A DNA stretch of 64,000 nucleotides, taken from contig NZ_VULZ01000003.1 of assembly GCF_009696445.1 (NCBI RefSeq), positions 231,593 through 295,592 of the forward strand, written 5' to 3'. The notes under the pieces were generated by a model. It saw only the letters and a list, made by a program, of their open reading frames with translations. It did not search any database and had not been told where the DNA came from. Shown piece after piece: positions 63,475 to 64,000 of this stretch (within the stretch, counting starts at the first letter, position 1; each line of letters starts with the position of its first letter). A program made the position numbers and the translations under genes. Source of the stretch: Porcincola intestinalis. GTDB lineage: Bacteria; Bacillota; Clostridia; Lachnospirales; Lachnospiraceae.

Positions 63475-63613
63475 TTGTTTGCCACAAATTATATGCAAAA
63501 TTTTTTGATAAAGATTCCAGCAACCTGCGCAAAACAGGTCCCTGCAATCGCTTTATTAGCGGAAAGGAAGAGACCAAGTTTCAAGCCCCCTTGACAGAAA
63601 GGAGGTGAGAAAA

Positions 63614-63754
63614 ATGGAAAAAGCCAGATGCAAATTCAGCAGTTGGGGAGAGTTTGATCACTGTGAACTTCCTCCAAAATTAACCCTCAATCTAGAAAGA
63701 GAGTATGCAAAAATTTCTGTAAATAGGATTTCCTGTGATAAGATTTATGCCTGA
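63614..63754 (+). CDS. 46-residue cysteine-containing peptide of unknown function
   Basis: An ATG eight bases after a strong AGGAGG opens a frame of 46 codons: basic start, then KFSSWGEFDHCELPPK, LNLEREYAKISVN and a final SCDKIYA. It has three cysteines (6, 17, 41). No leader or known bacteriocin motif is evident. It follows the peptide-antibiotic resistance cassette and precedes the end of an IS256-type gene, so it may be an intact small gene or a fragment. The preceding 300 bp (63292-63613) contain only the cassette terminator and AT-rich DNA. Confidence 0.45.
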   Translation: MEKARCKFSSWGEFDHCELPPKLTLNLEREYAKISVNRISCDKIYA

Positions 63755-63789
63755 CAGACCAGTGAAGTGCTGCTCTCAGGCTGTCAGGC
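63749..63789. repeat. Inverted repeat at the end of the small peptide gene
   Basis: GCCTGACAG and CTGTCAGGC pair perfectly over nine bases around a 23-base loop. There is no T-run, so it is not a standard terminator. It could be an end of the neighbouring IS256-type element or an mRNA-stabilising hairpin. Confidence 0.4.
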
Positions 63790-63832
63790 GGCTGCTTATT
63801 ATATACGACATGATTTGTGGCATGTCAATTAC

Positions 63833-63863
63833 GGGCGGGGGATTATCCCGCCCTTTCATTTTG
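63833..63863 (+). terminator. Terminator-like hairpin before the IS256-type gene
   Basis: GGGCGGG-GATTAT-CCCGCCC followed by TTTCATTTTG. It would stop plus-strand transcription coming from the peptide gene. Confidence 0.65.
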
Positions 63864-63876
63864 TTCGCAGGTGTTC

Positions 63877-64000
63877 TTAATCGGCTAATCGGTCTTCGTA
63901 CATGACCGATAATTCGCCGTACACCTGTCCCCAGTTCCGGATCGGCATCGTCCATTTTTTCGTCGCTTCCAGAGTTGCCAGGTAGAGTGCTTTCTGCAAC
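63877..64000 (-). CDS. IS256-family (mutator) transposase, C-terminal end, partial
   Basis: The last 40 codons run off the right edge of the window and read LQKALYLATLEATKKWTMPI and RNWGQVYGELSVMYEDRLAD, then TAA. This is the typical end of IS256/MULE transposases. Whether the rest of the gene is complete cannot be seen here. Confidence 0.8.
   Translation of the reverse strand, partial: LQKALYLATLEATKKWTMPIRNWGQVYGELSVMYEDRLAD

Overview
The window looks like chromosomal DNA from an anaerobic Firmicute of the class Clostridia, most likely a Lachnospiraceae-type gut bacterium. This is inferred from gene content: the GGGtGRT/NifU-like pair, HemZ, an apt-relA order, an Rrf2 regulator beside a cysteine desulfurase, strong AGGAGG-type ribosome binding sites, and an HPr-like protein without its histidine. 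No species can be named from the sequence alone.

The first two thirds (about 1-42.9 kb) are ordinary core genome, mostly on the minus strand. In order they hold: NAD(P)HX repair (nnr); the GGGtGRT/scaffold operon; a YprB-like exonuclease; a tight operon running relQ, response regulator, histidine kinase, HI0933-type flavoprotein, cmk-ispH fusion, rpsA; tmRNA with exonuclease and smpB opposite it; an HtrA protease; hom-gpmI; pgk-tpiA; gap; the iscR-like/nifS pair; glgA; ridA; a DUF1294 protein; rpsB-tsf; a MacAB-like efflux operon with two adaptors; a secreted protein with an apparently leaderless transcript; hemZ and a metallo-hydrolase; relA and apt; and an HPr-like gene. Stringent response and trans-translation are both well represented (relQ, relA, ssrA, smpB). 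Most operons end in clear hairpin terminators, and several promoters match the sigma-A consensus with 16-18 bp spacing.

At the tRNA-Arg(ACG) gene (about 42.9 kb) the character changes sharply. From there to the end the DNA is accessory. A large serine recombinase reads straight into the antisense of the tRNA. Behind it lie ruined pieces of an integrative conjugative element: an XRE regulator, a VirD4/TraG coupling protein and the tail of a WYL regulator. A 3'-half tRNA-Arg(CCU) relic follows, probably an old attachment site. Then comes an intact three-gene operon (47.2-51.0 kb): a DprA/SLOG protein with an N-terminal helix-turn-helix, and two proteins that join a HAD-like region to a ComFC-like phosphoribosyltransferase. 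I consider this the best candidate for an undescribed nucleotide-based conflict or defence system here.

The rest is a graveyard of mobile DNA with one live module: a decayed AAA ATPase, two overlapping damaged tyrosine recombinases, an IS110 tail, and an IS21 copy with two nonsense codons in istA that splits host coding sequence. After two small membrane proteins comes an intact peptide-antibiotic resistance cassette (ABC ATPase, two permeases, response regulator, short-loop sensor kinase). It is followed by a 46-residue cysteine-containing peptide gene and the end of an IS256-type transposase running off the window.
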